A DNA stretch of 64,000 nucleotides from Gemmatimonadaceae bacterium (GTDB taxonomy: Bacteria > Gemmatimonadota > Gemmatimonadetes > Gemmatimonadales > Gemmatimonadaceae), in assembly GCA_019752115.1 (NCBI GenBank), contig JAIEMN010000053.1:1-64000 (forward strand), written 5' to 3'. The position numbers were made by a program, and so were the translations under genes. Below the pieces are notes generated by a model. The model did no database searches. It was not told the origin of the DNA and worked only from the letters and a program-made list of their open reading frames with translations. Of this stretch, positions 31,140-40,438 are shown in pieces. Numbering within the stretch: position 1 is the stretch's first letter; each line of letters begins with the position of its first letter.

Positions 31140-34120
31140 CACTTGCCTCCGGTAGGGCCCGCGGGCGTCGTGCCGCGCGGAGCCGGTGTGGTCATCTTCA
31201 CCTGATCGCGGCCCTTCTCGAGGAACGGGATGCCGCGCACCATCCATGACGGGGGATCCTGCCCGAGGAGTTTCACCCCGAAGAACTCCTGCATCTTCTT
31301 GTCGATGTCCTTCTGATTGGCGGTCTTCGTGGGATTATGCCCGTCGCCGTTGTACGACACCATGTAGGCCTCCTTCTGCAGGCGGCGCATGGCGACGTAG
31401 AACTCGATCCCCTGGTACCATGGTACCGCCCCGTCATTGTCGTTCGCCATGAACAGCACGGGCGTCGTGACCCGGTCGAGGTGGAAGAGCGGCGAGTTTT
31501 CCATATACCGCTCCGGATACTGCCAGAGCGACCCGCCAATGCGGCTCTGCGTGTGCTCGTACTGGAAGGTCCGCGCGAGCCCCGACTCCCACCGGATGCC
31601 ACCGTAGGCGCTGGTCATGTTCACCACGGTCGCATTGGGCACGGCGGCGGCGAACAGGTTGGTCACCGTGATGAGGTACGCCGTCTGGTAGCCGCCCCAC
31701 GACTGGCCGGTGATGCCGATGCGCTTGGGATCCACGAAGCCCTTCGCCACGAGCGCCTGCACCCCGGGAATGATCGCCTTCGCGGCGCTCAGTCCGGGCT
31801 GCCCTTCGGTGTAGATGATGTCCGGCTCGAAGACGAGATACCCGAGGCTGTTGTAGACCATCGGGTTCACGACATTGCGCCCGGTCGGCGCCACGTAGCC
31901 ATGCAGCCCGTCGGTGAGCTTCTCGTAGTAGTAGACGACCATGGGCCACTGCTTCGACGGATCGAAGTTCTCGGGCTTGTAGAGCATGCCGCGCAGTGGG
32001 ATGCCGTCGCCGTTGGTCCAACTCATGAGTTCCACCGTGCCGCGCGGATACTGGGACTCCTGTGGGTTCACGTTGGAGATCTTCGTCGTGCTCGCAATCG
32101 CCGTCCCCGTCCAGAGATCCGGGAACTCGCGATAGGTGCTCTGCGTGAGGAGGTACTGCTCGGCGTTGCGCGCCTTCTGCAGCCCGTTGAGCGCCTTGTC
32201 GGCCATGACAATCTTCTCGGGCTTGCTCTCCACGCCGAGCTTGTCGCGCCAGTAGCCGCTGGCCTTGGTGAGCGTATCCACGGCGCGCAGATAGAGCGGC
32301 TGCGCCGGATCGAGCCCGGGCTCCTCGCGATCGAGGTCGACGACCCGGAAGGTCATCCCGGCGCGACGGCCCTCGCCCTCGGTGAGATTGCGCGGCGCCA
32401 CGACGCCCGCCGGATCGAGCTCCCAGACATCGAAGCGATCGTAGACGAGGAAGCGCTTATCCCCATTCGTCCAGCCCCCGACGCCGTAGGGGGGCGGAAT
32501 GTCGGGAGAATCGAAGTCCTCCTCCATCAGCTTGACCGGCAGCTTGGCCGTGAGATTCACGGTCTTGCCCGTCGCCACGTTGTACGACTGCCAGTGCCCG
32601 TCCGCGAACCAGGTGACGTACGCCCCGGTCGGTGAGAGCTGCGCATTGCCGTCGATCTTCTTGACGACCGGCGTCCGCGCGCCGGTGAGCGGATCGATCA
32701 GGAACACATCGCTCGCGCCTTCGCCCCAGAACTGCGGGATGGCGTACTCCAAGGCGTTCACCGCGAGCACGCGCTTGCCGTCGGGGCTCACAGTTACGCG
32801 CAGCGAGTCATTCGAGAGCTGCGTCCACTTGTTGGCGGCGAGCGTGTAGATCGCGGTGTAGGTGCGGTTGCGATCGCGCGCCGCGGTCAGCTTCTGCTGC
32901 GGCATGATGGCCGCGTCCTTCCAGTGCCACAGGTCATACACGGCCTTGTCGATGAGCGAGTCGGCCGGAATGGAGTCCAGGGGCGGGTTCCCGAGCGAAA
33001 AGAGCACCGCCGTCCCTTCGCGGGTGAAGCTCAGCGCGCCCCGATCGGCAATCATCAGGCCGGCCGGCGCGTCCTTGGCCGCGACGAGGGTGCGGGCGGC
33101 GACCGTCTTGCCCTTGGCGGGCGTGAGCGACGCGTAGTACACCGACATCTTGGGCGTGCGCGTGGTATCGCCATTGTCCGAGAGGAACGCCACCTGCGCA
33201 CCGGCGCGATCGATTGTGAGGCTCCGGTAGGTCCCGGTCCCCGCGAGCAGCGTGGTGACCGCGCCCGACGCGAGGGTACGCACGAATGCGCCGTTGTTGG
33301 CCCCGTCGCGCGTGGTCACCGTGTAGGCGAGCACCTTCTCGTTCTCGTCGAAGGTGAAGTTGGTTACGCCCTCGATGCGCGTGTCGGTGCCAGCAGCCAG
33401 ATCACGCAGCACGAGCGTGGTGCCGTAGTCGCGGCGCGGCCCGGCGGGGGCGGCGTTCGCTCCGGCCGCGCCGGCACCGTTGGCCCCACCCGCGCCACGC
33501 CCAGCCGCGGCCGTGGTGTCTTCCAGCTGATAGGCCAGAAAGCGCCCGCCATTCCGGGCGAGGCGGAAGCTCCGCACGTTTGGCACGCGGGTCACGGTGC
33601 CGTCGGCGAGATTCAGGATGCCCATCCCGTTGCGCGGCTGGGGCGTGCCGCGCCGCATGCGGGCGCGCTCCACATCGGCCTTGGGCGGATACGTCACGAA
33701 GACCACGAAGCGCGAGTCGGCACTCACCTGCGCCGGCGCGGCGCTGAACCGGGCCGCCGAGTCGGCGGCGGGCTGGAGCTGCGGCCGGCCGGTGTAGCCG
33801 CGCGCGGCGCGGTACTCGGTGTTGCCGGCCGTCGCGCGCACGACCAGTTCCCCTTCGCCCACCACCGGGCTCACCGTGTAGACGGCCCACTTGCCGTCGT
33901 TGGAGAGCGTGGCACCGCCGGCGATGCTGCGCCACTCGTCGTAGGTGTCCTGCGTGATCGGCTTCTTGCCGGCCGGCAGAGCCGGTGGCGTCCAACGGGA
34001 CACCGCCGTGTACGGATTGGCGGGCGTACCCTGCGCGCCAAGGGCGGAGGCGGCGACCGAACCGGCCGCGGCGCACGACAACCAGACGCGGAGGGCGGTG
34101 CGCAACGAGGGAGTTCGCAT
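31139..34120 (-). CDS. Exported S9 family peptidase (prolyl oligopeptidase type)
   Basis: Secreted serine peptidase of 993 residues. A signal peptide (LRVWLSCAAAGSVAASALGAQ, cut after the Ala-Gln region) starts at the ATG at 34120. A long beta-propeller-like region follows, with an Ala/Gly-rich insertion around GAGGANGAGAAGANAAPAG. The C-terminal alpha/beta hydrolase domain has the nucleophile in GQSWGGYQ, the acid in MANDNDGAVPW, and the His in NGDGHNPTK. It should cleave oligopeptides in the periplasm. The leader is strongly C/T-rich. It diverges from the DUF502 gene and is coupled to the downstream AIM24 gene. Confidence 0.9.
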   Translation of the reverse strand: MRTPSLRTALRVWLSCAAAGSVAASALGAQGTPANPYTAVSRWTPPALPAGKKPITQDTYDEWRSIAGGATLSNDGKWAVYTVSPVVGEGELVVRATAGNTEYRAARGYTGRPQLQPAADSAARFSAAPAQVSADSRFVVFVTYPPKADVERARMRRGTPQPRNGMGILNLADGTVTRVPNVRSFRLARNGGRFLAYQLEDTTAAAGRGAGGANGAGAAGANAAPAGPRRDYGTTLVLRDLAAGTDTRIEGVTNFTFDENEKVLAYTVTTRDGANNGAFVRTLASGAVTTLLAGTGTYRSLTIDRAGAQVAFLSDNGDTTRTPKMSVYYASLTPAKGKTVAARTLVAAKDAPAGLMIADRGALSFTREGTAVLFSLGNPPLDSIPADSLIDKAVYDLWHWKDAAIMPQQKLTAARDRNRTYTAIYTLAANKWTQLSNDSLRVTVSPDGKRVLAVNALEYAIPQFWGEGASDVFLIDPLTGARTPVVKKIDGNAQLSPTGAYVTWFADGHWQSYNVATGKTVNLTAKLPVKLMEEDFDSPDIPPPYGVGGWTNGDKRFLVYDRFDVWELDPAGVVAPRNLTEGEGRRAGMTFRVVDLDREEPGLDPAQPLYLRAVDTLTKASGYWRDKLGVESKPEKIVMADKALNGLQKARNAEQYLLTQSTYREFPDLWTGTAIASTTKISNVNPQESQYPRGTVELMSWTNGDGIPLRGMLYKPENFDPSKQWPMVVYYYEKLTDGLHGYVAPTGRNVVNPMVYNSLGYLVFEPDIIYTEGQPGLSAAKAIIPGVQALVAKGFVDPKRIGITGQSWGGYQTAYLITVTNLFAAAVPNATVVNMTSAYGGIRWESGLARTFQYEHTQSRIGGSLWQYPERYMENSPLFHLDRVTTPVLFMANDNDGAVPWYQGIEFYVAMRRLQKEAYMVSYNGDGHNPTKTANQKDIDKKMQEFFGVKLLGQDPPSWMVRGIPFLEKGRDQVKMTTPAPRGTTPAGPTGGK

Positions 34121-34264
34121 GACGGGGAGAAGGAGGGAGAAAGTGACGACCCGGCCGCGCCCGTCGCCGGGAGCCCCGCGTCTGCGGTAGAATGCTATTG
34201 ATTCCGCGAGCTTCGTGGAGGGGCCGACGCAGTGCGCCGGCCAAACAGATGCCCAAGGAGTGCG
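34121..34264. promoter_or_regulatory. Divergent promoter region, S9 peptidase / DUF502
   Basis: 144 bases between divergent starts. On the plus strand a -10-like TAGAAT lies at 34188-34193, with no convincing -35. On the minus strand a run of C and T fills the 25 bases before the S9 peptidase ATG. Confidence 0.35.
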
Positions 34265-34861
34265 ATGCGACGGTTGGTTGGCTACTTCGCGAGGGGGCTG
34301 GTCCTGCTCGCCCCCCTGGCGGTGACCATCTGGATCTGCTGGCTGGTCTTTACCCGCGTGGATGGGTGGCTGGGGCTCCCGATTCCCGGCGCGGGATTCC
34401 TCGCCACGATCGTCCTGATCACGCTGGTCGGCTTTCTCGGCTCGAACCTGCTGACCCGATCGGCCGTGGGCGCGCTCGAGGCCATCATGGCCCGCCTGCC
34501 GTTCGTCCGCCTGCTTTACGGCTCGACGAAGGATCTGTTGAACGCGTTCGTCGGGGAGAAGCGCCGCTTTGACAAGCCGGTGCTGGTGAAGGTGAGCACC
34601 GACGGCAGCGTGCGGCTGGTCGGCTTCCTGACGCAGGAGTCGCTGGTCCACCTCGGCCTCTCCTCGCACGTGGCCGTGTACTGTCCGCATTCCTACAACT
34701 TTTCGGGCCAGCTGTACGTGGTCCCATCGGCGCACGTCGAGCCGATCGACGTGACGAGCGCAGATGCGATGGCGTTCGTGGTCTCCGGTGGCGTGTCCGG
34801 GCTCGTACCGGCGTCGCAGTCCACGGGCGAGTTTGCCGCCGTACGCCTCCCGCGCAGCTGA
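34265..34861 (+). CDS. DUF502 family membrane protein
   Basis: 198-residue protein with two N-terminal transmembrane helices (LVLLAPLAVTIWICWLVF and FLATIVLITLVGFLGSNLL) and a soluble C-terminal domain, the standard DUF502 layout. Typical segments are RLPFVRLLYGSTKDLLNAF and a beta-rich region ending in VFSGGV-like AFVVSGGVSG. The function is unknown. The ATG at 34265 has a good Shine-Dalgarno (AAGGAG, four to five bases upstream); an upstream start at 34232 would add eleven Arg/Pro-rich residues and is less likely. Confidence 0.88.
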   Translation: MRRLVGYFARGLVLLAPLAVTIWICWLVFTRVDGWLGLPIPGAGFLATIVLITLVGFLGSNLLTRSAVGALEAIMARLPFVRLLYGSTKDLLNAFVGEKRRFDKPVLVKVSTDGSVRLVGFLTQESLVHLGLSSHVAVYCPHSYNFSGQLYVVPSAHVEPIDVTSADAMAFVVSGGVSGLVPASQSTGEFAAVRLPRS

Positions 34862-34889
34862 CGTGTTCTCCCTCCTCCCTTCCCTCCCG

Positions 34890-36203
34890 ATGCGCCGACT
34901 TTTCGCCCTCTCCTGCTGCGCCGCGTTCACGCTGCCGATGCTCGCGTTCTCGGCGGGGGCGCAGGCGCCCGCCGCGCCGCGCACCACGCCGGCCGCGCGG
35001 CCGATGCTCCTCGTCCCCGATGCCGTGTTCGACGGCACCGGCGCGCCCGCCCAGAAGGGATGGGCCGTACTCGTGCGCGGGGCGCGCATCGTGTCGGCGG
35101 GGCCACTGGCCTCGCTGCAGGTGCCTGCGGATGCTGAGCGGATTGCCCTGCCCGGCACGACGCTGCTGCCCGGGCTGAGTGACCTGCACAGCCATGTGCT
35201 GTTGCATCCCTATGACGAGACGCCCTGGAACGATCAGGTGCTCCGTGAGTCGCTGGCCCTGCGCACGGCGCGCGCCGTGAATCATCTCAAGGCCACGCTC
35301 GACGCCGGCTTCACGACCCTGCGCGATCTGGGCACCGAAGGCGCCGGTTACGCCGATGTGGGGCTCAAGGAGGCGGTGGATCAGGGGATCGTGCCGGGCC
35401 CCCGTTTGTTCGTCACGACCAAGGCGATCGTCGCGACGGGTTCCTACGGTCCGAAGGGCTTCGGCGCGGAGATCGGCGTACCGCAGGGCGCCGAAGAGGC
35501 CGATGGCGTCGAAGGGGTGACGCGCGTGGTGCGCGACCAGATCGGCCACGGTGCCGATTGGATCAAGATCTACGCCGACTATCGCTGGGGGCCGCGCGGC
35601 GAGGCCCGCCCCACCTTCACGACCGAGGAGTGGACGGCCATCGTGCGAACCGCGACCTCGAGCGGCCGGCCGGTGGTGGCGCACGCCAGTACCGACGAAG
35701 GCGTGCGGCGGGCGGTGCTCGCGGGTGTGGAAACCATCGAGCACGGCGATGCCGCGACGGCCGAAACCTTCGCCCTCATGAAGGAACGGGGCGTGGCCTT
35801 CTGCCCCACGCTCGCCGCGACCGAAAGCACCACGCGCTATCGCGGGTGGAAGAAGGGGGTCGATCCCGATCCGGCCGGCATCACCAACAAGAAGGCGATG
35901 TTCAAACTCGCCCTGTCGAGTGGCGTGACGATCTGCAACGGCAGTGATGTGGGGGTGTTCTCGCACGGCACGAACGCCATCGAACTCGAGCTCATGGTGG
36001 AGTACGGCATGAAGCCGATCGACGCGCTCAAAGCCGCGACCAGCGTGAACGCCAGGATCCTGCACCGCGAGAATGAGTTCGGCCGCGTCGCCCCGGGGCT
36101 GCTGGCCGATCTCGTGGCGGTACAGGGCGATCCCACGGCCTCAATTGGCGCGCTGCGCACCGTGAAGTTCGTGATGAAGGGGGGGACGGTCGTCCGGCGG
36201 TAA
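34890..36203 (+). CDS. Exported amidohydrolase (imidazolonepropionase/prolidase-like)
   Basis: Secreted metal-dependent hydrolase of 437 residues with an N-terminal signal peptide (LFALSCCAAFTLPMLAFSAGAQA). Binuclear amidohydrolase features are in order: the first-strand LSDLHSHVLLHP, the probable carboxylated lysine in DWIKIYADY, metal histidines in VVAHAS and TIEHGD, and the terminal Asp in NGSDVGVFSHG. Relatives act as Xaa-Pro dipeptidases or on cyclic amides. The start at 34890 is set by the signal peptide. The 25 bases before it are almost pure C and T. A perfect 12-bp hairpin lies 36 bases past the stop. Confidence 0.9.
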   Translation: MRRLFALSCCAAFTLPMLAFSAGAQAPAAPRTTPAARPMLLVPDAVFDGTGAPAQKGWAVLVRGARIVSAGPLASLQVPADAERIALPGTTLLPGLSDLHSHVLLHPYDETPWNDQVLRESLALRTARAVNHLKATLDAGFTTLRDLGTEGAGYADVGLKEAVDQGIVPGPRLFVTTKAIVATGSYGPKGFGAEIGVPQGAEEADGVEGVTRVVRDQIGHGADWIKIYADYRWGPRGEARPTFTTEEWTAIVRTATSSGRPVVAHASTDEGVRRAVLAGVETIEHGDAATAETFALMKERGVAFCPTLAATESTTRYRGWKKGVDPDPAGITNKKAMFKLALSSGVTICNGSDVGVFSHGTNAIELELMVEYGMKPIDALKAATSVNARILHRENEFGRVAPGLLADLVAVQGDPTASIGALRTVKFVMKGGTVVRR

Positions 36204-36239
36204 GCGCGGTTCCACGATTCTCCCCACGTCGGGATCCAG

Positions 36240-36268
36240 CACGCGGCGTCAGACGTTGACGCCGCGTG
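36240..36268 (+). terminator. Perfect 12-bp hairpin overlapping the photolyase start
   Basis: CACGCGGCGTCA (36240-36251) pairs perfectly with 36257-36268 around a 5-base loop. It is placed like a terminator for the amidohydrolase gene, but no T-run beyond TT follows. The GTG start of the photolyase gene (36266-36268) is the last three bases of the stem, so the hairpin could also hide that start. Confidence 0.55.
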
Positions 36269-37705
36269 TTTGCTATCGACCACCTTCCCGAGCCCCTCGC
36301 CGAGCGCGTCACCGATCACTCGGCCACCGACGACGCCACCACCGTGCGTGGCGAGTTCGTCCTGTACTGGATGCGCACCGCGGTGCGTGCCCACGAAAAC
36401 CCCGCGCTCGACGTCGCGCTGACCGTGGGGCGCGCGCTGGGGTTACCGGTGTTCGTGTATCACGCGCTCTCCGAGCGGTATCCCTACGCGAACGACCGGC
36501 ACCACACGTTCATTCTCCAGGGCGCCGTGGATGTCCAGGCGGAGTGTGCGGCCCGCGGTATCGGGTATGCCTTCCATCTCGAGCGCCCCGGGCACCGCGC
36601 CAAGGCGCTGGCCGCGCTGAGTGCGCGTGCCGCCGTGGTGGTCACCGAAACGATGCCGGTGCCGCCGCTCGATTGGCTCACGGACAGCCTGGCCGAGCAG
36701 GCGCCGTGTCCGGTGTGGAGCGTGGATACGGCGTGCGTCGTGCCGATGCCGCTCGTGGGTGAGGCGCATACGCGAGCGTATGGCTTTCGCGACGCCACGG
36801 CGCGACTCCGCCGGGATCGCCTCGAACGCCCGTGGGTGGACGTGGCGCCCGCGCACGCGCCGTTCGTGCCCGATCGCCTGCCCTTCGAACCGGTGGACCT
36901 CGCGCACGCCGACATTCCGGCGCTGGTGGCCAGCTGTGCCATCGACCATACGGTGCCAGCCGTCCACCATTCACGCGGTGGCACGCGCGCCGGCTATGCG
37001 CGGTGGGAGACGTTCATCGCCACCGGCGGACTGGCCCGCTACGCGGCGAAGCGGAACGATGCCACGCTCGATGCCGTGAGCCGCATGTCGGCGTACCTGC
37101 ACTACGGCATGGTGTCACCGCTGCGCCTCGCGCGCGACTGCGCGTCGCGCCCGGGCGAGGGGCCGGAGAAGTATCTCGACGAATTGCTGGTGTGGCGTGA
37201 GGTGGCCTACGCCTTCTGCTATTGGCACGAGGCGCCGACCACGCTCGACGCCGTACCACGCTGGGCACTCGAGACCCTGCGCGCCCACGAGCGCGATCCG
37301 CGCCGTGTCCTGCCGCTGGAGGTGCTCGCGCGTGGCGAGACGGGCGACCGGCTCTGGGACGCGGCGCAGCGATCACTCCGCGAGGCGGGGGAGCTGCACA
37401 ACAATGTGCGCATGACGTGGGGCAAGGCGATTCTGCACTGGTCGGCGAATGCCGCCGATGCGTGGGACAAGCTCGTGGATCTCAACCATCGCTACGCGCT
37501 CGACGGCCGCGACCCGGCGAGTTACGGCGGGCTGCTCTGGTGCCTGGGGCAGTTCGATCGCCCGTTCCAGCCCGAACAGCCGGTGATCGGCACGGTGCGC
37601 CCGCGCTCCACCGCCGACCATGCCAAACGCCTCGATGTGCGCCGGTTCGAGGCGCGCATCGAGGCGTTGCTCGCGTCCGGTTCGCACACCGGACGCGACG
37701 ACTGA
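36266..37705 (+). CDS. phrB: Deoxyribodipyrimidine photolyase, class II-like
   Basis: Flavin light-dependent DNA repair enzyme (479 residues) that splits UV-induced pyrimidine dimers. The N-terminal FVLYWMRTAVRAHENPAL is the class II-type start of the alpha/beta domain. FAD-domain features include VSRMSAYLHYGMVSPLRLA, YLDELLVWREVAYAFCYW, NNVRMTWGKAILHW, LNHRYALDGRDPASYGG and the final FDRPFQPEQPVIGTVR. The only start upstream of the conserved region without losing it is the GTG at 36266. It converges on the next gene with six bases between the stops. Confidence 0.88.
   Translation: MFAIDHLPEPLAERVTDHSATDDATTVRGEFVLYWMRTAVRAHENPALDVALTVGRALGLPVFVYHALSERYPYANDRHHTFILQGAVDVQAECAARGIGYAFHLERPGHRAKALAALSARAAVVVTETMPVPPLDWLTDSLAEQAPCPVWSVDTACVVPMPLVGEAHTRAYGFRDATARLRRDRLERPWVDVAPAHAPFVPDRLPFEPVDLAHADIPALVASCAIDHTVPAVHHSRGGTRAGYARWETFIATGGLARYAAKRNDATLDAVSRMSAYLHYGMVSPLRLARDCASRPGEGPEKYLDELLVWREVAYAFCYWHEAPTTLDAVPRWALETLRAHERDPRRVLPLEVLARGETGDRLWDAAQRSLREAGELHNNVRMTWGKAILHWSANAADAWDKLVDLNHRYALDGRDPASYGGLLWCLGQFDRPFQPEQPVIGTVRPRSTADHAKRLDVRRFEARIEALLASGSHTGRDD
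37672..37697. terminator. 10-bp hairpin at the convergent photolyase end
   Basis: CGCGTCCGGT (37672-37681) pairs with ACCGGACGCG (37688-37697) around six bases. It lies inside the last codons of the photolyase gene and just beyond the stop of the convergent gene, so it could serve both strands. Confidence 0.4.
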
Positions 37706-37711
37706 CCGGAT

Positions 37712-38422
37712 TTACTTGAGCGAGTCCGGCGCCTTGAACAGCGCGGCGTCGGGCGCGCCGAAGGTCACCGTCTGGATGTTGATGACCACATCACCCTGCG
37801 GCGTGGCCTGCACCACCTTGGTGGCGATCTTCTTGCCTTCGAAATCCTTGTAGTTCTGGTACATGATCTTCTGTTCGCCCATCGGCGTCTTGCCGATGGT
37901 CATGATGCGCAGCCCCGTCGCGACTTCGAAATACTCCAGCGACTCCTGACCACCCTTGGTGGTGATAGCCAGCTTGTAGCACTCGACGCCATTGGCCGTT
38001 TCCTTGGCCTCGACCGTCGCCTTGGCATAGCGCGAGACATCCAGGAAGGCCGCGCCGTTGGCGCTCGGCTCCGCCAGCGACTTCTCCTGCTCGGCCGGCA
38101 TGCGCTGCGGGCCCATCCCCTGGTCCATCCACCCCTTCTCGCCGTCAAAGCCCTGGTCGATCTTGGCCATCTGCAGGTCGATGATCATGCGCATCTTGTT
38201 CGGGAGCGCGGCGTGCCGCTCGTACGAGCCCGAGATGCCGGCGAACGTGATGTCCGCCGTGCCCTTCTCCGTGCGGCCGGTGACCTTCGCCCACGCCTCA
38301 CGGCCACCCACGGCCTGCGCGTACTTGTCGTACACCTGCTGCGCGGTCGGCAACTGCGCCTCCGCGCGCACTGCGCCCATCACCATCACAGCGGCGACTG
38401 CCGCCTGCATCACTCGACGCAT
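37712..38422 (-). CDS. Exported protein, LolA / outer-membrane lipoprotein-sorting-like
   Basis: 236-residue secreted protein with a signal peptide (VMQAAVAAVMVMGAVRAEAQ). The mature part begins PTAQQVYDKYAQAVGGREAWAKV, a start common among proteins with a LolA-like open beta-barrel. It continues in alternating beta strands (KGTADITFAGISG, LEYFEVATGLRIMTIG). No enzyme motif is visible. A lipid-binding role is possible but not shown. It stands alone, 167 bases after the M3 peptidase gene on the same strand. Confidence 0.7.
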   Translation of the reverse strand: MRRVMQAAVAAVMVMGAVRAEAQLPTAQQVYDKYAQAVGGREAWAKVTGRTEKGTADITFAGISGSYERHAALPNKMRMIIDLQMAKIDQGFDGEKGWMDQGMGPQRMPAEQEKSLAEPSANGAAFLDVSRYAKATVEAKETANGVECYKLAITTKGGQESLEYFEVATGLRIMTIGKTPMGEQKIMYQNYKDFEGKKIATKVVQATPQGDVVINIQTVTFGAPDAALFKAPDSLK

Positions 38423-38589
38423 TGCAACTCCGGTTGGGTTGAGTCCTTCGCGTTGGGACCTGCGGGATACTACGGGCCTGCACCTGCACCTTCAGCTCCA
38501 CCGCGAACTACGCGACGGGGCGATGCCCGGTTTCGGACACCGCCCCGCGGCGGAAGTTCACGATCGGGTGTCGCGCATAGCGCTCACGG

Positions 38590-40359
38590 TCACGAGGCCA
38601 GCGCGGCCGTGTTCGGTACCACGCCGTGGAATGGTGCATCCGCGCCAGCCCGCAGCGCGTCGATGCGCTCTTCGGTAAACGCGACCAGCTCAGCCATCGT
38701 CTCGGCATCGAATACCAGCTTCACCCCCGCCGCCGCGTACAATTCCGGGAGCGAGCGCGTGCCACCCAGCGCCAGGAAGCGCTTGTAGTTCGCGACCGCC
38801 TCCTGCGGATCGCGCACCGCATTGCGGAATACCTGCAACGCCCCCAGCTGGGCGATGCCGTACTCGATGTAGTAGAACGGCAGCTCGAAGATGTGCAGCT
38901 GGCGGTACCACCGCGCCTTGCGCTCGCGATCGAGTCCGGACCAATCCACGCCCCGCTCGAAGTCCGCGCGCAGCTGGAGCCACTTCGCATCACGGGCATC
39001 GCGATCCGCGCCGGCCGGGTCGGTGTAGATCCAGGCCTGGAAGGCATCGACGCTTGCGATGTGCGACAGCGCACCCAGCACGTCTTCGAGATGCTCGAGC
39101 CACGCGACGCGGGCATCCTCGCGGCTGTAATAGCCATCGGGCTGCACGAGGTACGGCATGGCCAGCAGCTCCATGCTCATCGACGCGAGCTCGGCGGCCT
39201 CATGCCCAGTGCGACGCTGCCAGGTGAACGGCAGGCCGTGCGTGGCAAAGTCGTGAAAGCAGTGGCCCGCCTCGTGCACGAGCGTCTGCACGTCGTCGGG
39301 TACGCCCACCGCGTTCATGAAGATGAACGGACGGCCGCGGAAGGCGAGATCGGTACAATAGCCACCGGGCGCCTTGCCGGGCCGGCTCTCGAGATCGAGC
39401 AGCTGCTCGTTTGCCATCAGGTCGAACTGCGCGCCCAACTCGCGGTCGACGCGCGAGAACACCGTACGCGCACGCGCGACAAACGTCTCCACCGTATCGA
39501 ACGGCTTGAGCGGCTCGGTGATGTCGAGATCGACACTCACGTCCCACGGGCGCAGCGTATCCACGCCGAGGACCCGCTGGCGGTGCTGCATCAGGCGCTC
39601 GACCGCCGGCGTGACCGTCGCCCGGACCGCCTCGTGAAAGCGGGCCGTGTCGGCGGGCGTATAGTCGAAGCGGTGCTTGGCGGCGAAGCAGTACTGCTGG
39701 TAGTCGGCAAAGCCGGCTTCCTTCGCCACGGCCACGCGCAGCGCGTACATCTTGTCGAACAGATCCGCGAGCTCGTCGCGCTTCGTCATGTACGCGTCGG
39801 CGCCGAGCCGGAAGGCGCGTTCCCGCGTCGCGCGATCGTTGGCCTTGAGATACGGCTGGAGCTGCGGAATGGTCTTGGCTTCGCCATCCCACTGCACGCT
39901 GAGCCCACCGGTCAGCTTCTGATAGCCAGCGGAGAGCTCCTCGATCTGCGCAAAGCGCTCGACGTTGGCCTCGCGGAAAATCTCGATATCGGTGCGGAAG
40001 CGCCGCAGCGTAGTTTCGAGATCGTCACGGGTCCACCCGAGATCGAGGAGGCGCTTGGCCAGCCGCACCTGCTGCTCCTCGAGCTTCGGGAAGATCTCCA
40101 TCGAGAAGCGGAGATACGCCTGCTCGGCCGCGGCATCGGCGGTGTTACCGGTATAGGCGATCATCGCCAAGGTCCCGGCCTCGCCTACGAGCGTATCGAG
40201 GCGGGACCAGGTGGCGAGCCATCCTTCGACCCCGTGCGGCCCCGGGAGAGGAGCCGCCGCAAGGGCGTCGTACCACGGGAGAACGTCGTCCCACGCAGCG
40301 TCGCGAAAAGCCTCGGGAGAGGCCGGGAGATCGATCATCGAGTTGGGAGTGTCGGACAT
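38590..40359 (-). CDS. M3 family oligoendopeptidase
   Basis: Zinc metallopeptidase of 589 residues, related to PepF/thimet oligopeptidase; degrades short peptides in the cytoplasm. The zinc motif HEAGHCFHDF is near residue 358, with the third ligand Glu in the following helix (ELASMSMELLAMPYL). The rest is helical with the family's YYIEYGIAQLGALQVFRN segment near the C-terminus. No signal peptide. It follows the ALDH16-type gene after 79 bases on the same strand and may be in the same transcript. Confidence 0.92.
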   Translation of the reverse strand: MSDTPNSMIDLPASPEAFRDAAWDDVLPWYDALAAAPLPGPHGVEGWLATWSRLDTLVGEAGTLAMIAYTGNTADAAAEQAYLRFSMEIFPKLEEQQVRLAKRLLDLGWTRDDLETTLRRFRTDIEIFREANVERFAQIEELSAGYQKLTGGLSVQWDGEAKTIPQLQPYLKANDRATRERAFRLGADAYMTKRDELADLFDKMYALRVAVAKEAGFADYQQYCFAAKHRFDYTPADTARFHEAVRATVTPAVERLMQHRQRVLGVDTLRPWDVSVDLDITEPLKPFDTVETFVARARTVFSRVDRELGAQFDLMANEQLLDLESRPGKAPGGYCTDLAFRGRPFIFMNAVGVPDDVQTLVHEAGHCFHDFATHGLPFTWQRRTGHEAAELASMSMELLAMPYLVQPDGYYSREDARVAWLEHLEDVLGALSHIASVDAFQAWIYTDPAGADRDARDAKWLQLRADFERGVDWSGLDRERKARWYRQLHIFELPFYYIEYGIAQLGALQVFRNAVRDPQEAVANYKRFLALGGTRSLPELYAAAGVKLVFDAETMAELVAFTEERIDALRAGADAPFHGVVPNTAALAS

Positions 40360-40438
40360 GCTACAGGATTGGGCACACGCGTCGCCGCAGTGTCATTCGT
40401 CTCGTCCCAGACGCGACCGCTGGCGTCGGAACCGGGTG

